DNA of 64,000 nucleotides from Paraburkholderia kururiensis (GTDB taxonomy: Bacteria > Pseudomonadota > Gammaproteobacteria > Burkholderiales > Burkholderiaceae): NCBI RefSeq assembly GCF_034424375.1, contig NZ_CP139965.1:1736001-1800000 (forward strand). Direction: 5' to 3'. Below are positions 1-8,314 of this stretch, one piece after another. Every line of letters begins with the position of its first letter. Position 1 is the first letter of the stretch. Position numbers and translations under genes: made by a program. The notes beneath the pieces were generated by a model. That model had not been told where the DNA came from. It was given only the letters and a program-made list of their open reading frames with translations, and searched no databases.

Positions 1-335
1 GCACCGTCGCCGGGCTTCGTGTTCGCGAGGTCGCGGCCGCCGCCTTGCACGACATTGGGACGCGAGGCGCCGGAGCCGTCGCTCGTGCCCAGCATGACCG
101 AGAGCGGCGTATTGAAGTAATCCTCAATACCCTGCTTTTCGTACTTCGACGTGGAGCCGAGCAGCCACATCAGCAGGAAGAACGCCATCATCGCCGTCAC
201 GAAGTCGGCATAGGCGATCTTCCATGCCCCGCCATGATGCGCGTGTTCTTCGTGGCGCCGCCCGCGGCGCACGATGATGGCCGCCAGCTCTTCGCGCTGC
301 GAGGTCTTGTTGCCGCCGGAAGGTTTCGTCGCCAT
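1..335 (-). CDS. motB: Flagellar motor stator protein MotB (partial, C-terminus off window)
   Basis: MotB pairs with MotA to form the proton-driven stator of the flagellar motor in the inner membrane. Only the first 111 or so codons lie in the window; the C-terminal OmpA-like peptidoglycan-binding domain is beyond the left edge. The visible part has a basic cytoplasmic head (residues 1-40), then one membrane span with the motif YADFVTAMMAFF. Asp44 in that motif matches the proton-carrying Asp32 of E. coli MotB. The start is the ATG at 335, 17 bases after the motA stop, as expected for a motAB operon. Identification is secure from the N-terminus alone. Confidence 0.95.
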   Translation of the reverse strand, partial: MATKPSGGNKTSQREELAAIIVRRGRRHEEHAHHGGAWKIAYADFVTAMMAFFLLMWLLGSTSKYEKQGIEDYFNTPLSVMLGTSDGSGASRPNVVQGGGRDLANTKPGDG

Positions 336-352
336 GCGTGACTCCGCGCAGG

Positions 353-1222
353 TCAGGCCGCTTTGGGCGACTTCGTCGCACGCACGGCGTCTTCGAGTTC
401 CTGGAAGCTCGGGCGGTCTGCGGTGAAGAGGACTTTGCGGCCGAACTCCACGGCAATCGCGGGGGCATAGCCGCTCAACGACGCGAGCAGGACGGCCTTC
501 ACGCACTGAAACGGTTTCGCTTCGGCGCGTCCGCGCGCACCGAGCAGGTCCGCAACCGGACCGATGAAGCCGTACGAAAGCAGGATGCCGAGGAAGGTGC
601 CCACGAGCGCGCCGGCAATCATCTCGCCCAGTACCGCCGGCGGCGCACCCACGGACCCCATGGTGTGCACGACGCCCATCACCGCGGCCACGATGCCGAA
701 CGCGGGCAGGCCGTCGGCCATCTTCTGGATGGCCTGCGCCGCAACCGACGACTCGGCGTGATGCGTGGCAAGTTCCTCGTCCATCAAGTCCTGCACTTCG
801 AGCACGTTCACGTTGCCCGTGGACATCATGCGCAGATAGTCCACGATGAAGTCGAGCAGATGATGGTCTTCAAGCACGTGCGAGTACTTCTGGAAAATCG
901 CGCTTTCCTCGGGCGCATTGACGTCCGCTTCGAGCGCCATCATGCCGTCCTTGCGCGCCTTCTGAAGCAGCTCGTACAGCAGCGCAATGAGTTCGAGATA
1001 TTTTTCCTTCGAGTAGCCGGGGCCCTTGAAACACGCGGGCAGGCTCTTCAAGGTTTTGCGAAGCGTGGAGACAGGATTGCTGACCACGAACGCACCCACG
1101 GCGGCACCGAAGATGCAGAGGAATTCGAACGGTTGCACGAGCGCGGGCAGATGCCCTCCCACGCCCACGAAACTGCCGATGACGGACGCAATCACGACCA
1201 CCCATCCAATGGCGACAAACAT
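353..1222 (-). CDS. motA: Flagellar motor stator protein MotA
   Basis: MotA is the four-helix stator subunit that transmits proton flow to the rotor protein FliG. With the ATG at 1222 the protein has 289 residues. Arg90, Glu98, Pro173 and Pro222 then fall at exactly the numbers of the E. coli functional residues, which supports this start, as does a GGGAG ribosome site just upstream. The reading frame stays open upstream, and an ATG at 1366 would add 48 codons. I regard that as non-coding. On the minus strand a GCCGATAT (1314-1321) resembles the sigma-28 -10 box GCCGATAA, but I see no matching -35. No flhDC or cheY gene lies on the visible upstream side; aroG is there instead. Confidence 0.95.
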   Translation of the reverse strand: MFVAIGWVVVIASVIGSFVGVGGHLPALVQPFEFLCIFGAAVGAFVVSNPVSTLRKTLKSLPACFKGPGYSKEKYLELIALLYELLQKARKDGMMALEADVNAPEESAIFQKYSHVLEDHHLLDFIVDYLRMMSTGNVNVLEVQDLMDEELATHHAESSVAAQAIQKMADGLPAFGIVAAVMGVVHTMGSVGAPPAVLGEMIAGALVGTFLGILLSYGFIGPVADLLGARGRAEAKPFQCVKAVLLASLSGYAPAIAVEFGRKVLFTADRPSFQELEDAVRATKSPKAA

Positions 1223-1580
1223 GCTGGCTCCCAGAAAGCGGATTGCGGCATGGCACTGAAACAGGTGTTCCAAGGCGGACGTCGCGCATATCCATGGTTG
1301 TTGTATGGCTTTGATATCGGCAGCAACGCGACGTTGCTGAAGCGTGATCGCGTGAGTATTTTCCATGCGGCGTGTTTCTGCGTTTGCGTCTCTGCATACC
1401 GGGTTGCCCGGCAAGGTGCGCCCGCGTGCTCCGGCCCTTGAATTGCCGGAAGGGGTGGGACGCGTGGTCGCAGCGGTTTTCGCACGCATTGCGTGCGTTG
1501 CCGCGGCGAGGCGCTTTGGGGCGCGCGAGGTGAGATAATCCGGGGCTTTCCACCATTCTTCGTATCCGCAGGAGCATGCC
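1223..1580. other. Divergent intergenic region motA / aroG
   Basis: The two genes diverge from this 358-bp gap, so both promoters should be here. A weak flagellar-type -10 is noted under motA. An AGGAG ribosome site (about 1570-1574) precedes the GTG start of aroG. I saw no convincing small gene or repeat. Confidence 0.5.
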
Positions 1581-2699
1581 GTGACGCGCATCGACAACCC
1601 GCAGCACGATCAGGAAGCCGGCGTGGCCGACGCCACCCAGGACACCACCCGCATCGACGACGTGCGCATCGGCGCGGTGCGTCCGCTCATTTCGCCGGCG
1701 CTGCTGCTCGACGAACTGCCGGTGCCGGAGGCGACGCAGACGCTCGTGGAAGCCAGCCGCGCGGCCATTGCGAACGTGCTGAAGGGGCGCGACGATCGTC
1801 TCATCGCCGTGGTGGGGCCGTGCTCCATTCACGACCACGATCAGGCCATGGAGTACGCGCACGCGCTGAAGCGCAGCGCCGACGCACTGCGCGACGAACT
1901 GCTGATCGTGATGCGTGTGTACTTCGAGAAGCCGCGCACCACGGTGGGATGGAAGGGCTACATCAACGACCCGCGGCTGGACGGCAGCTTCCGTATCAAC
2001 GAAGGCCTGCGTGCCGCGCGCCGGCTGCTGCTCGACATCGACGCGCTGGGCCTGCCCACGGGCACGGAGTTTCTCGATCTGTTGAGCCCGCAATACATCG
2101 CGGACCTCGTCGCATGGGGCGCCATTGGCGCGCGCACGACGGAAAGCCAGAGTCACCGGCAACTGGCGTCCGGCCTGAGCTGCCCGATCGGCTTCAAGAA
2201 CGGCACGGACGGCGGCGTGCAGATCGCCGCGGACGCGATCGTCGCGGCGCGCGCGAGCCACGCGTTCATGGGCATGACGAAGATGGGCATGGCCGCGATC
2301 TTCGAAACGCGCGGCAACGAAGACACGCACGTGATTCTGCGCGGCGGCAAGAAGGGGCCGAACTACGACAGCGCATCGATTGCCGAAGCCTGCACCGTGC
2401 TGCGCGCGGCAGGACTGCCCGAGCAGGTCATGGTGGATTGTTCGCATGCCAACTCGAACAAGTCCCACCTGCGTCAGCGCGACGTGGCTCACGATCTGGC
2501 GCTGCAACTCTCTCCGGGCGAGCGTCGCATTGTGGGCGTGATGATCGAGAGCCACCTGGAAGAAGGGCGCCAGGACCTCAAGCCCGGCGTGCCGCTCAAG
2601 CGCGGCGTGTCGATTACCGACGCATGCCTCGGCTGGAGCCAGACGGAGCCGGTGCTGCAGGAACTCGCCGAGGCCGTGCGGGCACGCCGTCGCGCCTGA
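1581..2699 (+). CDS. aroG: 3-deoxy-7-phosphoheptulonate synthase, class I (DAHP synthase)
   Basis: Catalyses the first step of the shikimate pathway: phosphoenolpyruvate plus erythrose 4-phosphate gives DAHP, in the cytoplasm. The 372-residue protein carries the class I (AroF/G/H) hallmarks in order: GPCSIHD, the substrate loop KPRTTVGWKG, GARTTESQSHR, FKNGTDG and DCSHANS near the C-terminus. It is about 20 residues longer than E. coli AroG because of an N-terminal tail. The start is GTG, chosen because an AGGAG lies 6 to 7 bases upstream. It is monocistronic here; the next gene converges from the other strand. Which aromatic amino acid inhibits it cannot be told from the sequence by eye. Confidence 0.95.
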   Translation: MTRIDNPQHDQEAGVADATQDTTRIDDVRIGAVRPLISPALLLDELPVPEATQTLVEASRAAIANVLKGRDDRLIAVVGPCSIHDHDQAMEYAHALKRSADALRDELLIVMRVYFEKPRTTVGWKGYINDPRLDGSFRINEGLRAARRLLLDIDALGLPTGTEFLDLLSPQYIADLVAWGAIGARTTESQSHRQLASGLSCPIGFKNGTDGGVQIAADAIVAARASHAFMGMTKMGMAAIFETRGNEDTHVILRGGKKGPNYDSASIAEACTVLRAAGLPEQVMVDCSHANSNKSHLRQRDVAHDLALQLSPGERRIVGVMIESHLEEGRQDLKPGVPLKRGVSITDACLGWSQTEPVLQELAEAVRARRRA

Positions 2700-2787
2700 A
2701 CTTTACTGCGTGTCGTGGCCTGGCGCCGTGCGTTCATCTGCGCGCATGGCTCAGGCCATTCAATACATAGGGGGCGCCGCTGAACCC

Positions 2788-3606
2788 TCAGTCGTTGATC
2801 GACTCGTGTACGGCTGGCGCGCCGCGGCGCCAGTAGCTCGACGCCCGAATGCGCTTCTTGTCGATGCCGCGCTCGTTGCATAGATATTCGCGCACGGCGC
2901 GAATGGCCGACGACTCGCCCGCCGCCCACACGAAGCCGGTGCCGGGCGGCAGATAAGTTTCGCGCACGGCTTCCACCAGCCCGCATGCATCACCGCGCCA
3001 TGCCTCGTCGCGGTAACGCCAGACTGTGTAGACGTTGGCGGCCGTACGAAACTCGATGCGTGCGGACGGATTAGCTACTTCCAGCACAACTGCCGCGCGA
3101 GCGCCTTGCGGCAGTTCTTCCAGCCGGCGGGCGACGGCGGGCAGCGCAGTCTCGTCGCCGACGAGCAGGTGCCAGTCGAAACCCGTTGGAATCACCATCG
3201 ACCCGCGCGGACCGCCAATGCCGAGGTATTGGCCGGCTTTCGCCTGCGCCGCCCAGGCCGAGGCCGGCCCCGCGTCGTGCAGCGCGAATTCGATGTCGAG
3301 TTCACGAGCCGCGCGGTCGAAGCGGCGCGGCGTGTAGTCCCGTGCAACAGGCCGGGGTACGCCTTCGGGCCAGACGATGCCTTCAGGTCCAGCGGAGGGT
3401 ACGGCGGGTTGGGTTTCGCCCGGTGCCGGGAAGAAGACCTTGACGTGGTCGTCGAACGAGGCGGACTCGAAACCGTGCAGGTCCTCGCCCGTCAGCGTGA
3501 CGCGTACCAGCGAGGGCGTGACCGCATGCACTCGCGCGACCTGCACTAAACGGAACTTCAGGGGATAGCGGACACGTACTACGTCGAGATTTGCATTCTC
3601 TTGCAT
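2788..3606 (-). CDS. yqjH: Siderophore-interacting protein / NADPH-dependent ferric-chelate reductase
   Basis: A 272-residue FAD-binding protein of the ViuB/YqjH (NfeF) family, which reduces iron(III) in imported siderophores with NAD(P)H to release iron in the cytoplasm. The N-terminal beta-barrel domain carries the FAD motif RDYTPRRF (about residue 88-95). The C-terminal SIP domain has the GDETALPAVARRLEEL stretch typical of the family and ends with a WRRG motif. It lies 29 bases downstream of a His-rich PadR regulator in the same direction. That is the E. coli yqjI-yqjH (nfeR-nfeF) pairing, so iron- and/or nickel-responsive control is the natural expectation. The family assignment is firm; the symbol rests on the pairing. 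Confidence 0.88.
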   Translation of the reverse strand: MQENANLDVVRVRYPLKFRLVQVARVHAVTPSLVRVTLTGEDLHGFESASFDDHVKVFFPAPGETQPAVPSAGPEGIVWPEGVPRPVARDYTPRRFDRAARELDIEFALHDAGPASAWAAQAKAGQYLGIGGPRGSMVIPTGFDWHLLVGDETALPAVARRLEELPQGARAAVVLEVANPSARIEFRTAANVYTVWRYRDEAWRGDACGLVEAVRETYLPPGTGFVWAAGESSAIRAVREYLCNERGIDKKRIRASSYWRRGAPAVHESIND

Positions 3607-3635
3607 GAAGCGCTCCGGAGTGGGTGCATTGGCGT

Positions 3636-4352
3636 TCAGATGTCGTCGGCAGGATTTCCGCCCTGCTGGCCGCCGCGCTGACCGCCTTGCTCGATTTCCG
3701 CCGTGGCGCGGGTGAGGATGGCGGCAATGCGGCGCTGTTCGTCGGGCGTCGCGTCGGAGCGGCGCAATAGTGCATGTTTGAGCGCGCGGCGCGCTTCCAC
3801 CAGTTCAGGTACCCAGCCGCCTTCGGTGGTGTCGGGTGCTTCTTCGCCCGCGAACGCGCGGCGCATGATGTCCATCTTGCGAGCGATATGCGTGAGTTTC
3901 GCGAGCATCAGGTCGGCACGTTCGCGGTTCTCGGCCAGATAGACGCGACCGGCATCGGACAGCTCGTAGCGTTTGCGGTTGCCTTCCACCTGCACCGTGA
4001 CGTAACCCACTTCCTCCAGGTACGTGAGTGCCGGGTACACCATGCCGGGGCTCGGGCTATAGAAGCCGTTCGAGCGCGCATCGAGTGCCTTGATGAGTTC
4101 ATAGCCGTGGCTGGGCTGTTCCGCGAGCAGGGCGAGCAGCAGCAGCTGGAGGTCTTCCGACGTGAATTTTCGTGCACGTCCGAAGCCGTCGCCTTCGCCG
4201 CCGAAGCCGCCCGGGCCGCCGAATCCTTCGCCCCAGAACATGCCGCCGCGGCGGTGATGATGACGGCCCATGGCGTGCCAGAGTGCATGAAGCGAAAAGC
4301 CGTCACGAAGCGGATGGGCGCCGCCGTGCCGGGAAAACGGATGATGACGCAT
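3636..4352 (-). CDS. yqjI: PadR-family metal-responsive repressor, YqjI (NfeR)-like
   Basis: A 238-residue regulator with a PadR winged helix at about residues 65-150 (TSEDLQLLLLALLAEQPSHG onward) and a helical C-terminal part. The first 45 residues are rich in His (including HHP, RHGG, GRHHHRRGG), followed by a Gly/Phe-rich linker. A His-rich N-terminus is the distinguishing mark of E. coli YqjI, which binds nickel or iron through it and represses yqjH. The start ATG at 4352 follows an AAGGAG. The gene order regulator-reductase and a palindrome 33 bases upstream support autoregulation. The C-terminal GGQRGGQQGG tail is low complexity. Confidence 0.85.
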   Translation of the reverse strand: MRHHPFSRHGGAHPLRDGFSLHALWHAMGRHHHRRGGMFWGEGFGGPGGFGGEGDGFGRARKFTSEDLQLLLLALLAEQPSHGYELIKALDARSNGFYSPSPGMVYPALTYLEEVGYVTVQVEGNRKRYELSDAGRVYLAENRERADLMLAKLTHIARKMDIMRRAFAGEEAPDTTEGGWVPELVEARRALKHALLRRSDATPDEQRRIAAILTRATAEIEQGGQRGGQQGGNPADDI

Positions 4353-4385
4353 GAGGTTGCTCCTTAGGAGTGTCGTAAAACGTAT

Positions 4386-4405
4386 CTTAAGATATATATC
4401 GTAAG
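4386..4405. promoter_or_regulatory. Near-perfect 20-bp palindrome, probable PadR/YqjI operator
   Basis: CTTAAGATATATATCGTAAG is palindromic except for one mismatched pair. It sits in an AT-rich pocket 33 bases upstream of the PadR regulator start, where a -10 region would lie. Autoregulation by the encoded repressor is inferred. Confidence 0.65.
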
Positions 4406-4725
4406 AGCGTCTGTCAAACTGTTTTTCGTGGCGGTGGGCGCACACAACCTGGCCCGCGGAAATGACTGCCCCCAAAAAGTTGCCGCCCGATCCAACCTTT
4501 GAGGCACTTCATGGCCGATAGACCGGCAGGGGGCTTTTTCCATTTTTCCCGGCCGCGAGCGAGCGTCTTGACGGCGCCTGCACCGCGCCGCCCATCACAT
4601 CTTTATCAGCATTCGTTCGTTGTCCGCCGGCCGCGAAGCGCGGTAGGGTGCGCGGATATCGCCGCAGTCTGCGCACGCAGCTGCAGTGCCACGACGTTCT
4701 CTTTTGTTCGCCCTTGCGCCGCGTG
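4406..4725. other. Intergenic region upstream of the first sugar-type ABC operon
   Basis: About 320 bp between the PadR operator and the ABC ATPase. Short frames here do not look like genes. No strong palindrome or repeat was seen. Confidence 0.4.
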
Positions 4726-6213
4726 ATGCCATTTCCCGTTCTGCATGTCGTCGGTATCGGCAAGCGCTTCGGCGCCAGCATCGCGTTGGATCACGTCGAT
4801 CTTTCTATCGGCGCCGGCGAAGTCGTCGCTTTGATGGGCGCGAACGGTGCGGGCAAGTCGACGCTCGTCAAGATTCTCAGCGGTGTTTATCTGCCGGATC
4901 GCGGCACGCTTGCGCTGCGCGGCGCACCGTTTGATCCGTCGTCGCCGCAGGATGCGGCGCGACGCGGTGTCGCCACCGTGCATCAGTCCATCGCGGACGC
5001 GGTCGTGCCGAACCTGCCGGTCGCGGACAATCTGCTGCTCGACCGGCTTTGCGGCGGCTCGTCCGCCTGGTATGTGCCCGCGCGCGTCCGGCGTGCCGAG
5101 GCAGCGCGCCGGGCCGCGCGTATCGGGCTCGCCGTCGATCTCGATGCGCCGCTCGGAACACTGCCGCTTGCGGCCCAGCAGCAGGTGACGATCGCGCGCG
5201 CGATGGCGACGCATCCGGCGTTGCTGATTCTCGACGAGCCCACCGCGAGTCTTTCCGCGGGAGAAGCGGATCGTCTGTTCGAGCTCATCGCACGGCTGCG
5301 CGACGAGGGCGTCGCGACGCTGCTCGTCTCGCATCGCGAACGCGACCTGCGGCGTATCGCCGATCGCGTCGTGGTGCTGCGCGACGGTCGCGTCGTAGGC
5401 GACGCGCGACGCCCCATCGATTTTCACGCGGCGCTCGAAACGATGCTCGGGCGGCCGCTGCAACGCTTGCATGAAACGCATGAGACGCCCAACAGCGCCG
5501 ACACGCGCGCGGTATTGAGCCTGCGCGGTCTGCGTCTCACGCCCGCGAGTGCGCCGTTTGATCTCGACGTACGACGCGGGGAGATCGTCGCCATCGTCGG
5601 ACCGGTGGGCAGTGGCAAGTCACGCCTTGCGCGCACGCTGTTCGGTGCAGCGCATGCGAGCGACGGCGAGATCACGCTCGACGGCCTGCGCTGGCAGCCG
5701 CGTTCGCCTGCACAGTCCATCCGCGCAGGCGTTTTCATGCTCGGCGAAGATCGTCGCCGCACCACGCTCTTTCCCGACAGCGTTCCGTTCGCCACGATCG
5801 CAGGCACGATCGGCTTTCCGTTCATGTCGCGCTGGTTTCGCAACGGCTTCGTCCGCACGTGGCGCGAGCGACAGGCGGCAGTAGAGGCAATCGAACGTTT
5901 CGGCATTCGCTGTCGTGGCGCGGGCGACCGTCCCTCGCGTCTGTCCGGCGGCAATCAGCAGAAGGTTGCGCTGGCGCGCTGGCATGCCGAGCCCGCGCGT
6001 CTGCTGCTGCTCGACGAGCCGTTCCAGGGCATCGATGCCGGCGCGCGTGCCGACATCGTTCGCCTGCTGCGCAGCGAAGCATCGTCGCGCGCGACGCTCG
6101 TGTTCGTCAGCGATCTCGATGAAGCGCTTCAGGTGGCCGACCGCATCGTGCATTTCGATCGCGGCTCGCCTGTCGTGCACGCCGAGCCCTCCGTTCCTGT
6201 CCACGCTCTGTGA
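4726..6213 (+). CDS. Ribose/sugar-type ABC importer, duplicated ATP-binding protein (system A)
   Basis: A 495-residue double ATPase of the RbsA/MglA/XylG type that powers a permease dimer. Domain 1 has Walker A GANGAGKST (residues 38-46), a degenerate signature (LAAQQQVTIARA) and Walker B LLILDEP. Domain 2 has Walker A GPVGSGKS, an intact LSGGNQQKVALARW signature and Walker B LLLLDEP. The ATG at 4726 is taken as the start; a GTG three bases earlier is possible. A permease follows directly. No binding protein is next to it; the orphan one at 14998 may serve it. The family suggests sugars, but the neighbours are all organosulfur genes, so the true substrate is open. Confidence 0.9.
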   Translation: MPFPVLHVVGIGKRFGASIALDHVDLSIGAGEVVALMGANGAGKSTLVKILSGVYLPDRGTLALRGAPFDPSSPQDAARRGVATVHQSIADAVVPNLPVADNLLLDRLCGGSSAWYVPARVRRAEAARRAARIGLAVDLDAPLGTLPLAAQQQVTIARAMATHPALLILDEPTASLSAGEADRLFELIARLRDEGVATLLVSHRERDLRRIADRVVVLRDGRVVGDARRPIDFHAALETMLGRPLQRLHETHETPNSADTRAVLSLRGLRLTPASAPFDLDVRRGEIVAIVGPVGSGKSRLARTLFGAAHASDGEITLDGLRWQPRSPAQSIRAGVFMLGEDRRRTTLFPDSVPFATIAGTIGFPFMSRWFRNGFVRTWRERQAAVEAIERFGIRCRGAGDRPSRLSGGNQQKVALARWHAEPARLLLLDEPFQGIDAGARADIVRLLRSEASSRATLVFVSDLDEALQVADRIVHFDRGSPVVHAEPSVPVHAL

Positions 6214-6217
6214 GCCC

Positions 6218-7294
6218 ATGAAGACCCCTTTGCCCGCCGGCGACCCGGCCGCCACTGTCCCGACCACCCCGCCGTCCGCTGCCGTCACACCCGTGTCGCG
6301 CATGCAGACATGGCGCAGACAGCTGGAAAAAAGCGGCATGCTGTGCGCACTCGCGGCGCTTGTCGTCGTGTTCGCGATGGCCCAACCCGCGTTTCTCAAC
6401 GTCGACAATCTCTTCAGCATTCTCCAGGCAATTTCGATTACCGCGCTGCTCGGCATCGGCGTCACGATCACGCTGGCCGTGGGCGGCTTCGATCTGTCGG
6501 TGGGCAGCATCGCGGCGTCGGCGCAGATGGCCGCGAGCTACGTGCTCGTCGTCTGGCACGGTAGCGCGTGGTGGGCCGTGGCGGCCTGTATTGCGCTCGG
6601 TATGGCGGCGGGGCTTTTCAATGCGCTGTTGATTACGCGGCTGCGCGTGCCGGATCAACTCGCCACGCTCGGCACGCTGTTTCTGCTCGCGGGGCTGCAA
6701 CTCATTCCGACCGGTGGACGTTCGCTTTCCACCGGCACGGTCTTGCCGGACGGCACCGAAACGAGCGGCGTGTTTCCGGCCGCGTTTCTCGCGCTCGGTC
6801 GCTTGCGTGTGCTCGACGTCGTGCCGCTGCCCGTGATCGTGCTCGCGGTGTTGACGGTGCTCGCCTGCGTGGTGATGGAGACGACTCGTTGGGGGCGCGT
6901 GCTTTACGCGATCGGCGGCAACGAGACCGCGGCGCGGCTCGCCGGTGCGCCCACCGCGCGCTATCGCGTGGCGGCCTATGTGGCATCGGGGGCCATCGCG
7001 GCGCTGGGCGGCGTGCTGATTGCGGCCCGCGTGGGGCGCGGCGACGTGAGCGCCGGGCACTCGCTGCTGCTCGATGCCGTCGCGGCCGCGCTCGTGGGTT
7101 ATGCGGTGGGCGCCGCGAAGCGGCCGAATGTGTTCGGCACGGTGATCGGTGCCGTGTTCGTCGGCGTGCTGCTCAACGGACTCACCATGCTCAATGCGCC
7201 GTACTACATGCAGGACTTCATCAAGGGCGCCTTGCTGGTCGGCGCGCTGGCGTTTACGTTCGGTGTGGGCAAGCGCGACGACGCGCATGCATGA
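6218..7294 (+). CDS. Ribose-type ABC importer permease (system A)
   Basis: A 358-residue RbsC-family inner-membrane permease with eight or more hydrophobic spans. It contains the family motif GVTITLAVGGFDLSVGS near residue 85-101 and a C-terminal GVLLNGLTMLN segment. A 40-residue Pro/Thr/Ala-rich cytoplasmic leader precedes the first span. The start lies 4 bases after the ATPase stop, so the two are certainly co-transcribed. The gene converges on the next permease with only 42 bases between the stops. A homodimeric permease would be expected, as only one permease gene is in this operon. Confidence 0.9.
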   Translation: MKTPLPAGDPAATVPTTPPSAAVTPVSRMQTWRRQLEKSGMLCALAALVVVFAMAQPAFLNVDNLFSILQAISITALLGIGVTITLAVGGFDLSVGSIAASAQMAASYVLVVWHGSAWWAVAACIALGMAAGLFNALLITRLRVPDQLATLGTLFLLAGLQLIPTGGRSLSTGTVLPDGTETSGVFPAAFLALGRLRVLDVVPLPVIVLAVLTVLACVVMETTRWGRVLYAIGGNETAARLAGAPTARYRVAAYVASGAIAALGGVLIAARVGRGDVSAGHSLLLDAVAAALVGYAVGAAKRPNVFGTVIGAVFVGVLLNGLTMLNAPYYMQDFIKGALLVGALAFTFGVGKRDDAHA

Positions 7295-7336
7295 CGGGCG
7301 CAAGAGGCGCAGTCAGCGCCGCATCGCGTCTGCACG

Positions 7337-8314
7337 TCATGCGTACCGTGCGCCTCGTTGCGCAAAGCTGATCGCCAGCACGGCAAGAATCACGGCGCCG
7401 GTGGCCACCTGTTGCCAATAGAAATTCCAGCCGATCAGGAGCAGCCCGTTCGCCACGAGACTCAGCAGCAACACGCCCAGCAACGTGCCCGCCACGCTCG
7501 GACGATGCGTCGTGGAAAGCGTGGTGCCGATGAACGTGGCGCCAATGGCATTCATCAGATAGCCATTGCCCGCGAGCGGCACGTACGCCTTCACCATCGA
7601 AGACAGGAGCAGTCCGACCACGCCATAGAGCAATGCGCTCGCAACGAACGCCGCGCTCACGATAGCCGGCACCGGCAGACCCGCGTGACGTGCCACGCCA
7701 GGCTGCGCGCCGAGCGCTGCGAGCTGGCGGCCGAACACCGAATGCGCGAGCGCAACATGCAACGCGAGTGCTAGCACGACGACAATGCACAGCGGCACCG
7801 GTACGCCTTCGATGCTGCCGTGCGCGAGTGCACCGAAGAGCGGCGGCAGGGCCACGTTGAGCAGATAGACCGGCTGTCCGCCGTCCGTTGCCAGTTGTTG
7901 AACAGTCTGCCCGATGAACAACGTACCGAGCGTGGCGAGGAACGGCGCGATGCCGATGCGCGCCACCAGCACCGCGTTCAGCGCGCCCGTCGCGAGCGCA
8001 GCGGCAAGGGCGCCGAGCGCCGCGGCAAACAGATCGACGTGGTGCGCACACAGCAGCACGAACACGAGGCTGGCTACGTCGATCGATGTGCCGAGCGACA
8101 GATCGACCGCGCCCAGCGAGACGGCGAGCGTCATGCCGAGCGCCGCGATGGCGAGCAGCGCGAAGTTGTTCAGCAGCACGTCCGCGAGGTTGCCGGCACG
8201 CGCAAAGCCCGGTGCGAACACGGCAAAAAAAGCGATCACGACGACGAGCGCCCCCACGAGCGCGAAGCGTCGCAGGCCGGCGAGGCGCGACGCGAGCGAG
8301 AGGCGCTCAATCAT
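7337..8314 (-). CDS. Ribose-type ABC importer permease 2 (system B)
   Basis: A 325-residue RbsC-like permease with the signature GMTLAVSLGAVDLSLGTSIDV and about ten hydrophobic segments. The ATG at 8314 overlaps the upstream permease stop by 8 bases. A GTG two codons earlier, closer to the AGGAG, is an alternative start. It is the last gene of a four-gene operon (binding protein, ATPase, permease, permease). Two different permeases suggest a heterodimeric channel, as in autoinducer-2 or some pentose importers. The substrate is not evident from the sequence. Confidence 0.9.
   Translation of the reverse strand: MIERLSLASRLAGLRRFALVGALVVVIAFFAVFAPGFARAGNLADVLLNNFALLAIAALGMTLAVSLGAVDLSLGTSIDVASLVFVLLCAHHVDLFAAALGALAAALATGALNAVLVARIGIAPFLATLGTLFIGQTVQQLATDGGQPVYLLNVALPPLFGALAHGSIEGVPVPLCIVVVLALALHVALAHSVFGRQLAALGAQPGVARHAGLPVPAIVSAAFVASALLYGVVGLLLSSMVKAYVPLAGNGYLMNAIGATFIGTTLSTTHRPSVAGTLLGVLLLSLVANGLLLIGWNFYWQQVATGAVILAVLAISFAQRGARYA

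Noticed and set aside
1223..1366. 48-codon N-terminal extension of MotA
   Set aside because: Starting at 1222 puts Arg90, Glu98, Pro173 and Pro222 at the E. coli numbers and gives a good ribosome site. The extension matches nothing I know.
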